From positions 3,658,001 to 3,722,000 of the forward strand of contig JAJTUQ010000003.1 of assembly GCA_021399445.1 (NCBI GenBank): a DNA stretch of 64,000 bases, in the 5' to 3' direction. Below, one piece after another: positions 1 to 12,700 of this stretch. The stretch is from Xylogone sp. PMI_703. Taxonomy: Eukaryota; Ascomycota; Leotiomycetes. Position 1 is the stretch's first letter. Each line of letters starts with the position of its first letter. Both the position numbers and the translations under genes were made by a program. Below the pieces are notes generated by a model. It had not been told where the DNA came from, searched no databases, and saw only the letters and a program-made list of their open reading frames with translations.

Positions 1-1236
1 TCCTATACACCCTCACATCGCTTCCCTTGGCTGCCTCACGCGTAGCATCCACAAGCTCTTTGTACTGCCCCTGAGGATCCCACTCAGCCACATCCATGAT
101 TGATACTTCTGCACTCTCGGGGTCCGGGTGGGTAACCAGGTCCGCGAACGCAACTGTATTCCGAAATGCATGAGCCAGCCATATCCACATTGATTTCAAA
201 TAAGATGATGATATGACAAAGAACCACAACACTTAAAAGAGAAAAACTATTGTATCGCAATGCTATAGGAAGATATAGAAGTACTCACCCTCATCAGGTA
301 ACCCTTTCTTCCCTTTCGGAAGCTTTAAGCAAACCGGCACAAACTCCTCATCTGAATCACTGATATAGAAGGCATCTTGCGTGGCCTTGCTCAATACGTC
401 TGGAACCTTGACTCCGGTACTGACAGCTTTGAATTCCAACTTATTACTCCCCGAAGTGTTCGCAATGCCTTCATTGGGATCTTGGTTCGCCTTCTCTAGA
501 AAGGCAGCGTAATCTTCGTCCGATGCCATCTTCGTTACGGCGTGTTCGCTCAGCAATGGGGATATAGCGGGTTGACCACTCGATCTAGACGAAGTCTTAA
601 TCGCTGAAGTCCCTACTGACACGGGGTTCGGTGTCGGCCTAGGCGTGGGTGGACTGGTGACCGTAATATCTCCGTCTATTCGTGTCTGGGATGGTCCCTT
701 CGAGCTGCTGAAGCTCTTAGCAAAGCTGTAACCGTATCGTTCAAGACTACCGCAACAACTGCTCGTGAACCCAGTTCTTCCACCCGCTATATCCACAAAT
801 CCTCTACCACTACTGCTTCTTCCACGAAATAGAACAGAGACAGGTATTAAGAGACGAGGAGCTCTTACGAAAGAGGCACTGGCGCTTCGATTTCGGCAGA
901 TCTCTGCACGCCTCCCAGCTGCGACGCGACAATCTCCTCCGGTCTTCCCTCTTGTTCTTGCCTCTGCGCCGGCGTAGAGTCGGATGTAGGATGCTGCGAC
1001 AGAGGATGCTGGGGATCGAGCTGTCTTGTAGGAGGGAATGGTTGCGACTGCTGGGCGGTAGTGGTGCTACTACCTCCAATGATGGCGGGGCTGCTATCCG
1101 GTAGCTGCTCTGATTTGCTCGAATCTTCTTGTTGCTGTTGTTGCTGCTGCTGCGGTTGCGACTTTGATTTTTTCTTTTCTCGGGATGATGATTTGCTGCG
1201 GGATAGAATGGACTGTAATGTTGATTTTATACCCAT
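1..1236 (-). CDS. Nuclease-A-inhibitor-like domain protein, C-terminus cut by window edge
   Basis: Three exons are supported: 1236-869, 812-289 and 153 to below 1. The introns are 868-813 (GTAAG...CAG) and 288-154 (GTGAGT...CAG), and the phases agree across both joins. The protein starts MGIKST, so Gly2 with Ser5/Thr6 fits an N-myristoylation consensus. A glutamine run and a long Ser/Pro-rich, probably disordered stretch follow. The C-terminal part carries FYISDSDEEF, then VSIMDVAEWD and VRVYR close to the edge. This order resembles the NuiA (nuclease A inhibitor) family, which has a Ser-Asp/Glu-Ser-Asp/Glu motif and a VYR motif. Family assignment is from memory of that pattern and is moderate; the nuclease target, if any, is unknown. 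About 348 residues are visible and the stop codon lies outside the window. Confidence 0.6.
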
Positions 1237-1722
1237 ATCATGGTTCTTGGAAGTAAATTGTTAGGTGTCTTAGATCGTGTGATGCTTATCCTGTTTAGAT
1301 GGTTAGTGAAGCTTTCGGCGTGGAAATGGCCTTGGTGGGGTGTTTTCTGGGGACGTGCGCTGCGATGACGACGTTGCGCTTGGTTGTGGTTAAGCTAAAG
1401 TACCTGTTGCCCAGGGATTTCAATTACTTCCTGCATTGCCTCACGTTCAGACGAGTCGTACTATAATTGATACATGTTCTATACGGGAATTGGCAGATAG
1501 TTGAAAATACTGATTTAGAAGTCACAATGCACAGTAGACAAATGAGGATCGCATGTTCTGACATATCTTCATAGCAAGCTACCTAACCATGCCGGAAAAA
1601 AAGGGGGGATCATGGAGGTTACAGCGCCCTAACAAAGATGCATGGTGATAATTTTTCCCAATTCCACACGAAACCCCATTAAAAACAACCAGGAAAAAGA
1701 ACAATGCCGGATTTTACCATTT
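1237..1722. other. Intergenic: upstream of the NuiA-like gene, downstream of RPL3
   Basis: No coding sequence or RNA gene is seen in these 486 bases. The stretch should hold the promoter of the leftward gene at 1236 and the 3' untranslated region of the uL3 gene, which ends at 1723. A homopurine run (aaaaaaaggggggat, near 1598-1612) is the only compositional oddity. Confidence 0.6.
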
Positions 1723-3119
1723 TTATGATGATTGAGCAAGATCCTTCTTGAGGGTACCCATGAAGGCGTGCTTCTCGGCAGGGGTCTGGTAAGCACCGTG
1801 ACCGAACTTGGAGGAGGTATCGATCCACTTCAACTCGACCTTCTCCAAAGCCTTTCTCGAGGTGTGGATGAACATGGACTTTCGTAGAGTCATGACCCGC
1901 TTCTTGACACCTGGGACGGAGCCCTTGACGATGACGAAGTCGTTCTTGACCTCACCATATCTTACGAAGCCACCCATACTGTAAAGACAATTAGCAAAGA
2001 TGTAATAGAATTTATCACCGGTGGCCAGGAACTTACGGAGTGATGGTCTTCTTGGAGACATCGAAATCAGTCGACGCGTTACCCTCATCATCACCCTTAC
2101 CAATACGGTAGACCTTGTGGTTAACAGAGGTTCTGTGGTGGTATCCGTCCTGACCGGCACGGGCGACGGTCCATTGGACGTGGGAAGGATGCCAGGCACC
2201 AATACAAGCAACCTTTCGGAGACCCTTGTGTGTCTTTCTTGGGAGCTTCTTGGTTCCCCATCTGCTGGTAACACCCTGGAAACCCTTACCCTTGGTGACG
2301 GCAATGACATCGATCACCTCATCTTGCTCGAAGATGGTGTCGACGGGGACTGGCTTCTCGAAGAGGCCGTGAGCGAAGTCAACCTTCTCAGCAACGGAGC
2401 CACCGTTGACTTGGATCTCCATCAAGTGAGCCTTCTTTTGCTTGAGAGGAGTCTTGCGGATCTGGGTGTGGGCAAGGACACGGACGACGGTGCAGTACTT
2501 CTTGATGCGGTTGAGCTCGCTGGTGATGGAGGCACCGGAGTTCTCAGAGTGCTTCTTGGCATACTTGGTGAAGGCCTTCTTCTTGCTCTTGTACCAGTTC
2601 TTGTAGAATCGGCGCTTGACCTCGTCGCTCAAGTGCTCAGCCCAGACGGTAGTGAGAGATCGGAGACCACGAGGAGTTTCGATGTAACCCACTAGACCAA
2701 CAACGATCACCTATAATAGATGTTAGCCATTGGCACAATCGCCAAGCGGGCTGCATTGTTCGTACCGGTGGTGTCTCAATGACAGTAACTGCCTCCACGA
2801 CCTCCTTCTTGTGTGATTTCGCGCCGGGACGGTCGAGGTCGCGGACAATGGTGGTCATACCAGCCTTGTAGCCCATGGTGGCGGTGAGGTGGACTGGCTT
2901 CTTGGGGTCATCCTTGGGGAATCTTTAGGAGTCAGCTTCCTGAACCAATTCCAGAAAGAAAGTAATTCTAGGAAAAATTTCAAGGCATAACCGGACATAT
3001 TGATTCAAACGGTATCAGATTACTTACGACTTGACCTTTCCTCTGTGTCTAGCAGCACGCTTTCGTGGCAGGTAGGCCAACGAACCGTGGCGAGGAGCCT
3101 CGTACTTCCGGTGCGACAT
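1723..3119 (-). CDS. RPL3: 60S ribosomal protein uL3 (L3)
   Basis: Four exons (3119-3028, 2922-2766, 2710-2037, 1978-1723) give 392 residues, close to the 387 of yeast Rpl3. The protein starts [12 protein letters not shown], as in all eukaryotic uL3. It lies near the peptidyl-transferase centre of the large subunit. RKTH at His244 matches yeast His243, the residue methylated by Hpm1. Trp256 in IGAW matches the tip of the 'tryptophan finger' (yeast Trp255). The C-terminus reads [16 protein letters not shown] plus four extra residues. Introns are 105, 55 and 58 bases with canonical GT-AG ends; I saw no snoRNA in them. Very strong conservation makes long antisense open frames that are not genes. 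Confidence 0.98.
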
Positions 3120-3744
3120 GGTGAATGGGCGATTGTCGACGTTGTGATGATTTCCAGAAGTTCGAACTTTAAGAAATTTGGGCAAATATGAAGTTGTGGG
3201 CAATTCTCAGGTTCCGCGCTAAATTAGCGAGTCGAGTTGTAGCCCTCGGCAACAAGCCAATAATCGAGCGAGCTGCATAACTCGCGCACCACCCAGATCA
3301 GTTATTTAAGGGAACAATACTAGCTAACATGAATTCTCTTCGCAGTTTGCTCCTAAGTAGTGTAAAATTGATTGAGCCTTGCCGCATGGCTTGCTTAATT
3401 GGATTGGTCTTAGTAATCACAGTAATTAACGAGCGTAGTAGATACTCAAGGACACAATAATATACAAGTAACAGTTCAAGCTTTTATATCTACATCCATA
3501 GCTATAACAAAAGAAACTTGGTACATGCTTTGCAGGAACATCATCACTTAAAAAAATTGAGACTTAAAGCATAAAACCGCGAAGTTTTATCTGCGTAACA
3601 AAGTTCGACTCATCCTCCGACCCGAGATATGGTGTGTGAAAAGTAAAAACCGATAACGTGCGATCAATAACAGAAAGAGGTATACACTGCACAGTACCCA
3701 ATAATATTTCCTTCGTGAACATAGAAAATTGAAATGCACATTCG
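3120..3744. other. Intergenic: RPL3 promoter and CYC8 3' region
   Basis: These 625 bases lie between two genes transcribed leftward. The part next to 3119 must contain the uL3 promoter; a CCAAT sequence sits near 3258-3262 on the plus strand. The part next to 3744 is the 3' untranslated region of CYC8. No open frame with recognisable similarity was found. Confidence 0.6.
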
Positions 3745-6700
3745 TTAAACAGCCACCTCCGTTTTGGCAACACCGTTAGGGTGATTGTTTGCAGTTGGGG
3801 ATAGAGTCTTCTGGTCCCCGGCAGTAGAACCATGGGAAGATCCCGGAGCAGCAACTATGGTCGTCTTCTTCTCATCCTCTGCATCATCATCGTAGTCCTC
3901 ATCTACATCCATCTTTCGGGCAGCCCTTTCCGGCTCGCTCATCTGAGGAGCTTGTGACGATGGAGGCTGGGAGGGTTGTTCGAGACGCTCGCGCTCTTCA
4001 GGGGGGTACTCCTTTGCTACTGGAGGCGGCGGTGGAGGTGGGGGCAACTCACTCACGGCTGAGCGAGCTTGAGAAATCGGAGGAAGATGATTTGGGGGAA
4101 GAGCATGCGGTGGAGGGTGGTGCGCGGCTTCTGAGGGATGGTAGTTTTCATTGGCACGACGTTGATCGTCAAGGCGTCTCTGTTCTTCAGCACGGCGCTG
4201 GTCTTCATGTCGACGAGCATCTTCAGCACGATGGATCTCAGACGAGCTGCGACGGAAAGCATCACGAGATGGAGGTGGTGTTGAGGTACGTCGGTGATGC
4301 ATATCCTCCATGCGAGCTCGGTTTTCATCAGAAGCGGGCTTCTTTACTGCTGGCTCGTCTTCCCACTCTCTCATCCTTTTCGGACCAACAGATCCTGGTC
4401 GCTCATGGTTGCGATCAAGTGCAGCCGCATCAGAAGCAGCCATAGCTGAAGGCGGCGCAGGCGCTCCACCTTCTATCCCACTAGGAGTGGAGATATCGGC
4501 ATGGTGATACTGCTGATGAGGATAGCCTGTCTTTGGTGAGGTTATTCGCGAGTCCATGATTGGCCTGACCTCTGGCCGTGGACTGCCACCACGACCGAAT
4601 GGAGGTAGTGGTCCAGGTCCAGATCCGTTGAGTTGATTCGAGGCGGGAGGGAGTGTGGCAGAAGGACTAGGTCCCGCGTAGTTTGGGTTCGCTACCCGTT
4701 GAGGTTGCGATGGTGGCGGGGGAGGTGGAGGTGGCTGAGGAAGACTGCTCTGTCCAGGATATGGACCCATGTGAGAATGGTGCTCACGTGGAGGAGAGCG
4801 ACGAGCAGGTGGAGGTGGAGGTGGGGGAGGAGCACGATTTGGATCATTATATTGCCTCATTTGCTGTTCCTGTCTTGGACTAGGAGCACGCGGTGGAGGA
4901 GGGATAGGACCGCGAGCAGGATCGCGTTGATCATACGGATTACCTGGTTGTGGTGGCGGGTTGATGTCTGCCAGTCGACTTCCTCCCCATCCATTTGCAG
5001 GAGGGCCATTTGGCCCTGGAGGTGCAGGTTGTGGAGCAGAAGAACCCCATTGTGGTGCTGGAGGACCAACGGCACCAGATGCTTGGTACGCTTGAGGATG
5101 GACATCTTGGGGAAGAGGAGCACTTGGCTGTCCAGGCATACCATTGGTCTGTCCGGAACGAAGAAGCTGCAGACGAGCCTTGATATGAACATTATTAGGA
5201 TCAAGCTCGGCAGCACGTTGGTAGGCATCCAAGGCGTCATTAATCTGGTTGTTGCAAGATTCATACTATATATATGTTAGCCGCACTCATGATGTTATTT
5301 GGAATTTGTCGTGACTCTCACCAATGTTCCCAGATCGTACCAGACTTCGGAAATATAAGGGTTGAGACGGATGGCACGGGAGTATGCATCAAGCGCATCT
5401 CGGTATTGGTTGATTTGATAGTACAGAACTCCGATGGAGCACCAGAAGGTGGGGTTGCGGCCATCTCTGTACACTGCCTGTTGGTATGCTTCATATGCCT
5501 TAGGGTATTTCTGTTGCGACATATAGCATCGACCAAGCAGGTACCAGCTTTGTGCATCATTCTGGTCTATAATATGTTAGTCTCTTATCATGTGTCCAAA
5601 CTTAGCCGAGGGATAACATACCAGCATTAACAGACTTCTCAAGATACTCAATCGCGGTCTCTTGACTGCTGAAGCTGTTGCTTTGCTGATGATGCAACCA
5701 ACCCAACTGTTGAAGGACTTTGGCATGGTTAGGATCTCTGTCAAGAACCCTTCTATAGGCTGCCTTCGCATTGTCATACTAGAAGATTTCAGTGTTAGAA
5801 TGCGAAAGATTGAAGTAGGTAGAAAGCATAACTTACGTCCTTCTGCTGTTCGTGAACATGGCCAATTTGGAACCAGATATCTTCTTCAGTCAGAGGATGT
5901 GGTGGCACAGACACAATATAACGGAAGCACTACAACCAGTTAGTCGGGTTGCTGATGCGAGCAACGAAAGGTAAGTTAGATGCATACCTCCAAACTCTGC
6001 TGGTACTTTTGCTGTTGCTTGTAGATTATTCCGAGACGGAAGTAAATCTCATTTGCCTTCTCAAAGTCTGGCTGCATGCGCATAACCTGTGAAAATGCTT
6101 CTTCGGCATGCTCCAATGATCCGTAACGATCGTAGAGAATTCCGATACCGTACCAGAGCTTTGGCTCCTGCATTTTGTAGTCAGTATTTTGAATTAATGT
6201 AACAGGATATGTAATGACCAACAACCTTCGGGTCCCTGAGATGATACAAAGCCTGTTGATAGGCCGAGTACGCTTGTTGCAAGTCATCCATCATTAAATA
6301 ACAATGGCCTAGCGAAGAAACGTTAGCGAATAAAACAAACCCGTATCGCTACTCGAAGACTCACCAAGACTGCCCCAAACCTCGCCATTATTTGGATCAA
6401 GCTTGAGGATATTCTGAAGATACTCGACAGCTTTGTGGAACTGCTCCTGGTTGCGTAGAATTCCACTCATGGAGTTCATGGCCGGAATTGACCTCGGGTT
6501 GGCCCGAAGAGCATGCTCATAAGCCGCCATAGCCTCTTCCATGTTTCCCATGAGCTCAGCTAAGCTTCCTAATACAACAGTCAGTTCCATGAATCCCAGA
6601 GTTGTTGTCTTTGAGCCTTACCAATTTGCAACCACACCGCTTCGTTCATCGCTGCCATCTGCTGCGCAGCATTCCATTGTTGCGCGCCGGGCGCGACTGT

Positions 6701-6766
6701 CGCCGGAGCACCTGGCCCATGATGGATGGGAATGCCCGAGGGCGGCGATGGGTGATGCGTAGCCAT
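3745..6766 (-). CDS. CYC8: TPR co-repressor Cyc8/Ssn6 (SsnF/RcoB type)
   Basis: Eight exons (6766-6622, 6568-6365, 6308-6226, 6167-5988, 5929-5837, 5778-5622, 5566-5322, 5265-3745) join in phase to 875 residues. Residues about 38-400 form tandem tetratricopeptide repeats, for example LGIIYKQQQKYQQSLE and IGVLYYQINQYRDALDAYSRAIRLNP. The last exon encodes a long tail with many polyproline runs, then charged Glu/Arg-rich and Lys/Asp stretches. In fungi Cyc8 binds the WD40 protein Tup1. The complex is recruited by DNA-binding proteins to silence genes, including glucose-repressed and mating genes. Introns cluster in the TPR half only. The N-terminus is short (MATHHPSPPSG) compared with the Gln-rich start of yeast Cyc8. 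Confidence 0.95.
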
Positions 6767-9700
6767 CACTGCTCGCGAGCGTACGACGCAACGCTACCGT
6801 AAAGCGAACACACCTATTGTTGTGCACAGGCGACTCGACGATGGGAGAACCGTCTGGAGCGTCGACGAAGGAGTTATCTCACTGGCGACAAGGCAAAAGA
6901 AATAGCACAAGCAGACTCCAATCGGCACGCTACGAGCCTCCTACGTGTTTGTGCGAAGGTTGAGGTGTTAAGGAGGTGGTGGGCGCTGATGGTTGCGACC
7001 GCGATGCCAAAATGGGTGGCGTTGTAGCAACCTAGCCCAATACAGACAGAAAAGGTAACTTTTGATGAATGATGAGCGAGAGAGACAATGGAATCAGATG
7101 AATCACAATGCAAGATCGGGGCCGCAACCAGACCGTTGGCACAAGAGATGCTCGACGGTGGGAGAGGAACCTGATGTGCGTGGAGGTGAAGACAAGAAGG
7201 AGAGAAGGAGAAAACGGGTAGCTGGGGGAGGGAAAAGCCGCAACTCCAGTCCTCCAAACTCACCTAACCCACGAAATGGCTTCGCCCATTAAGTATTTTA
7301 CCTTTCCGTACAAGACCCATGCGCCGGTTCTAGCGTATTTTGTGCTGATTACCTAGCGTGGCGCGCAAAGGGAGACGGGTAGCGGTTACGCGCACCCCCC
7401 TGCAGCCTCAAGCCGCCGTCCGTACTCCGTAGATATATGATCGCTGCCTGAGGACTGTGCGCATCCCCGGCCGACCCAGCAACCACTCCACTGCTCGCGA
7501 CGGTTTACGGTAGTACATATCTGGTACATAAGCTACAAGGTACAAAAATAATTGCCGTGCTTGCTGGCCCGATTCCCAAAGGAGCAGGTTCGCGAGGATG
7601 CAAGCAGCGGTTTTGCCAGAGGGGGCTCCGACACCAGCTCAGCCATATCTTCACCGGAGCCAGCACCCAGGACGCTCTCTCACCGGGGCCATCTAAGCTC
7701 GTGGCCTTTAATGCTGTTCTTTGCTGCGTGGCGGAGGTGTTGGTTACGATGTGTTTGGCTGATGCGCGCGAGGAAGCTTGTCAGGGGGGTGCGTGGGTAC
7801 GAAGGAGGTGCGCGTCAAGCAGGCAGCCCGGAGCGGGCAGGCCCACTTTTGCTTCCCACCCCTGCCCTCCCCTCTGCATCACACTGCAGCTTAGCAGCTT
7901 TCCCTGATATGGCTTAGTGCAACGCCCAGTGCATGCCAATCTCACCAGAAGGCGACAGGGCATCTGGACGTCTGGGTTGTCCTTTAGCGAGCGCCCTAAA
8001 GCAGAGCTCTTGCGGACCCCTCCCCACCCCGGCAGCCCAGCAGCTCATCACCTCTTTTTACCATCGCTGTTGTTCTGCTCGGGTTGCTCTTACCGGGCAC
8101 ACCCACCCGCCACCCTTTATGCTGGGGGCGACGGCGCATTGGGCGTGCTGTACAGTCAAATGCACTTCACATCCTGTACCTGCAAGAGATGATGAAATGC
8201 CATCCACCCACAAAAGCTGCTGGAATGCACGCCTGAAGCACCCAGTGCTATTATTACCGCCTGTCACGCAGCAGCCCAGGAGACAGCGCTGCGATGCCGA
8301 ATGGCTGGGACAAAGGCACGATAGGGTTGCTGCAGTGCTGGAACGCAGGAATATACACAGTACTCGACCATTGTTGTCTGGCCTCCCTTGCCGATGCCGT
8401 CAACTCTCCATGATAAGTCCTTGACCCAAGCGGATAAACCATCGGCAGCCACCAAGAGGGCGGCACCTTTGATTACGGCACCTCCGTTCGCAAGCCCAGG
8501 CTCTGCTGTCCTGCCACTGCCTACCAGCTGTACCAGGTACAACGAATCAACACCTGTGTGTCCTCAAGAACAGTACTCCGTGGCATGGCCCAGGAGTACC
8601 GGCAAAGTTGTGTCGGCTGGCTAAGGGCAGCGCTCACTAAAGTACTGTGGTACTCCCCTTTGCCAGAGAATCAGGTCCATCTGGTATTTGATTGGAGGTG
8701 AAGGGGCGGCTGTTCTCTCGTGGGACTCGATGTCACGGGGACATCGGGAGTGTAGGAAAAATTACGCCGGTGCTGCGACCGTGTGCTGGGCTAGTGACTG
8801 GGGCCGACGGGTGGAGCCAGCTTCTCCATGTCGTGAGGGCGGCGAGATGGTGTGGGTCCGTCCCTCCTTACTCAGCTGGGATTCCGGGCGCTCTTGGCAG
8901 GCCGCCTCACCAAGCCGCAGCTTGAACAAACTTCGACCATGGCCGAGCAAAAGAGTGGTAGAGCGCTTCCAGTTTCACGCGGCACGGCTCCCCTGAGCCA
9001 TCACATATCAGCCGGGCTAGTTTCTCCACTTCCAGATAGTCGTGATGAACCATCCACAGTTCCATCGCTTCGGAGCATTTTCCATGGCCTGACCCATCCA
9101 CGCTCAGGGTCACGATCATATCCAGAGTGCTTCGCGCCAGCTGAAGTGGGAAGGGGGCAATGCGCGCAACCATCATGAATGAAGAAGACCTCCAGGAACA
9201 AAGGCTTCAAATATCTGTTGGAATGCCAGTTTCACACATACCTTTACGATAGTTCCGAATTAAAGCCATCGAGGATATTCGCAAGGCTCATTCTCCCCCG
9301 ATGTGTGATACTGTAGGCTTGGACGCAATATTTTTGCCAATCTCATGTTTTAATTCCTTTTTTTCCTGGTAACGGCGCGAGTCATCGCTGACCAGACCTG
9401 AAAGCGTTCCGGGGTTCGCCTTGGGAACCGTCATGCTTATGAGAGAGAACTTTCTTTCCTTCCACCTTGAGGCAGCCTGCTGAAATAATGCTGAACCCGG
9501 TCAACGATTTGGTGGGCGTCGGGACGGATACATATGCTGCACGTGGTCTGCACAAGGCAATTGTTCAGAATATCGACTCGGGCCCCATATCCTTTTAGTT
9601 CTCACTCCACTACAATGGTAATGGTAATGGCAATGGCGATGATGATGAAAAGCGGGAAGAAATTTTCAGATTTTCAGATTGTCAAATCTTCAACTGATTG

Positions 9701-12700
9701 CCCACAATACTGACGCGCATACCCCGCATCATTATAAATTCCAGATCTGCCGCGAATATCCCATTCATGCGCTAATACTGCGACGAGAAAGGAAATATTT
9801 CCAAGCGAAAGAGAAAGTGTGGAAAAGCCCTCTTCATCAAAAATGGCTGTCTCGGCAACATCCATCTGGCGTTCAGTCCGACTCGGAGACGCCAAGAAAT
9901 GGAACCCAAAGTGGAGGGAGGGACGTTTTGTGCGTGTTAGTGGATGTCATTTTTGTGGATAGAAAGTACTTTAGTAGACAGGAGTTTAGCGCTACGGATT
10001 GCGTAAAAGATGGGAACCACAATCTCGCCCATTTCATGGCTCTGCCGGATCTCTCGCCACTCGATGTCGTGGACATGACAGGTTGATGTGACTGCACGAC
10101 AGGCACGGCTACCGGAGTTCCATACAATGAACTCTGAACTATTTTCCTGCTCCGTCATTTCATCAGAAGCGCAGATCCTGCACTCCGTCAGCCAGACGAG
10201 AATCGTCCCGAGGAACCAGTTACCAGCCACTTTCTCGACTTTATCCACCCCGGAGGCATAATAATACTAAATTAGGTCAAATGTGATGTGTCTGAGGCGA
10301 CAAAACGTGATCTTCACCCAATATATTGTGGATGGGTAAGCCACTTATCCCTCCCAGGCGGCTGGCTGTGGTGCTTCCTTGGCGGATCCGGGTCGTCCAG
10401 GGTCTCATGTGTTCGCGGAAACGACTGAAACTTGGAACTTTGTTTGTCGCAATCATACGATAAGGGAGGGGGTCGAGACTCTGGTCGGTTGGGCCACTAA
10501 CTATTACCCTTTTGGTGATGTCTAGATACTGCATCATGACTGACGCATTGCAGGGGCAAGAGGTAAGGGAATAGAGTACAGGACAAGTCATATGAAAATG
10601 CTTATTAGACGCTGAAGGGCATTGCTTCTGGAATTCTGGAGTATTTACGGAGTACTAGTTAGGTAAAGTCGTATCGTATCTCTATGCGATGATACACGCT
10701 GAGGCTCATAAAATACCGTTGATACGCGCCTGGAAGGTTGAGAGATGCAGTGCTGGCGAATACGTCAATCACTTTGCGGCAGAGATCACTCAAAATACCG
10801 ATGAGATGATGGCATTAAACCATTATTGCCATACGGAGCTTAAGTTAGAAAACATGCACGGAGACATCGGCAGGGTTCACTTCTGAAATGCTTCATCACT
10901 GTGATGAGGCGCTTCAAGCCCGCAGTTGATTTCACATCACGTGATCATGATCCCTCGACCCCGGCATGTTCTCCATCATCTTTGCTCACAGGATACCTAC
11001 CACATACTGTGCATACAGTATTGATATCTACTTGCATGAGTAACACTCAATCTGGTGTCCCGCATACACGTGATATATAGTGTACCAAATCACGTATATC
11101 GTATCCATGCTCATCCCTGAATCCCTTCAACAGCATGAAAGCAGCAAAATAACCGAGACTCTCAGGACGGGACAAACATGGGGATACCGTAACAAGGAAA
11201 AAAGAAAAAGCTTACTGTACCGATGCCAAGCAAAGCACGGTGATGAGTTGAGATGGTCTCCGCTTCGCTATCTCACGCCTTTTCCATACGGCTGTTTCAG
11301 CCGTTGGGTCCCCAATCTCGGTCACGTTTGCCTACGTAAGGAGGGAGAATGCAGGGACCCGGGCTGGCAGATACCGGAGGCAGCAATTGTGGTAACAAGT
11401 AACAATAGAATGGAAGAGTGCCGCGGGACGAAGGAAGGGAGAGAAGTCGAGAGTGATAAGATTGCTGGCAAGTGACGTGGTCGTGGGCTGGGCTAATCGG
11501 GGCGCAAAGCCTCTTTTGATGCTGCTCCTTGCGGTGAATAAATTCAGGCTAACCCTCCCGTAAATGTACAGCGCCTGTATGGGGTGTGTATACCGGCGCC
11601 TGGCGATTTGTTGTTTTAGAAAAAGGCACCTCGCGATTGCCTAGAACTTGCATTAGGCCGAGCATGGGAATATGCGTTGGAGTGGGTATTTTTTTCACTG
11701 TCACTGTAAATGCAGATCATGGGCAGACCGGCAGGCCCGTTTATGACAGGTTCGAGGAAACCCTTTTTTGCTTTTTTGCTTTTCGCCCTTCCTCGCCCTT
11801 TTCTGCTTTCGGATATCCTACAACACAGTGTTCTCCTATGCTGGCATGCTTGGGTCGTACAACGTAGCATCTCAATAATGTCAGCGCCTTTGTTCATTTG
11901 TCCGAGACAACTCATTTTTGGTGATAACCCTATCCCTCTCATGCCTCCGTGCCCTCCAAACCTCGACGGCTCTAACAAGGGTATGGCCCACCCTTTCCCC
12001 AGAACAATTTACACGAGAGGGTTGATGTTCAGCCCCTGTGAGGTGGTACCTCGTACAGCGTTGTGTCCGCATACGGTGCACTACTCAATCCTTCGTACCG
12101 CAATCGATCTGCTGGGGTTTGTGAGCTTACTTAGCCCACGGATTGCTGCGGATCCGACCCAACAGATAACTCCCAAAGACTGAAGCGCGCAGGCTGGAGG
12201 GCGATATGGTAGGCCTCCAGCGGCCGGAACCTGCAACAGGTGTCAGCCACACAATCTGCACGCAACTCGTCTCGGATCTCATGCTTGCCTGTCCTCGCCC
12301 TCTGGAACCATCTCAGACGCACAGTCCTTGTTGAGAAGGACAAGTCATTCCTTACACAGCTTGCCGGAAAGAAGGTGGTGGCGCATTATGGGGGCATATC
12401 GATCCTCGGCCAGACGCATCCCCAAGCCCCATGCCTTTCCCTCCCCCAAAACGCCGCAAGGCCCGTGGCGAGCGCCCTACCACAGCAACCCGCATGCGCC
12501 ATGCTTGTCAGGCTTTGCTCTAATGAAGCACCGCGCCGTTCGAGCCAAGAGTGGAGGGACAAAGGACAGAGGTTGAAGTACCGGTATGCATCCATACCTC
12601 CCCAATGTTTGGCTAATCTCCGAATATTCGAACCCACAGCATCCCGTGAGCCTAGAGTGAAATAGGGACGCAGGCTACAAGCACGTGAGAGCCAGAACCT

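Noticed and set aside
2021..2695. Long open frame (224 codons) on the plus strand opposite RPL3
   Set aside because: It is the shadow of the highly conserved uL3 exon 3; low-complexity Leu/Val/Gly content and no family match.
7552..9210. Many overlapping frames of 60-163 codons
   Set aside because: G/C-rich DNA with few stop codons gives frames on both strands; none shows family motifs or plausible splicing to a longer protein.
12598..12635. tRNA-like GGGTTCGAA on the minus strand
   Set aside because: The flanking bases do not form a T-arm stem, and no acceptor or anticodon arm can be built.
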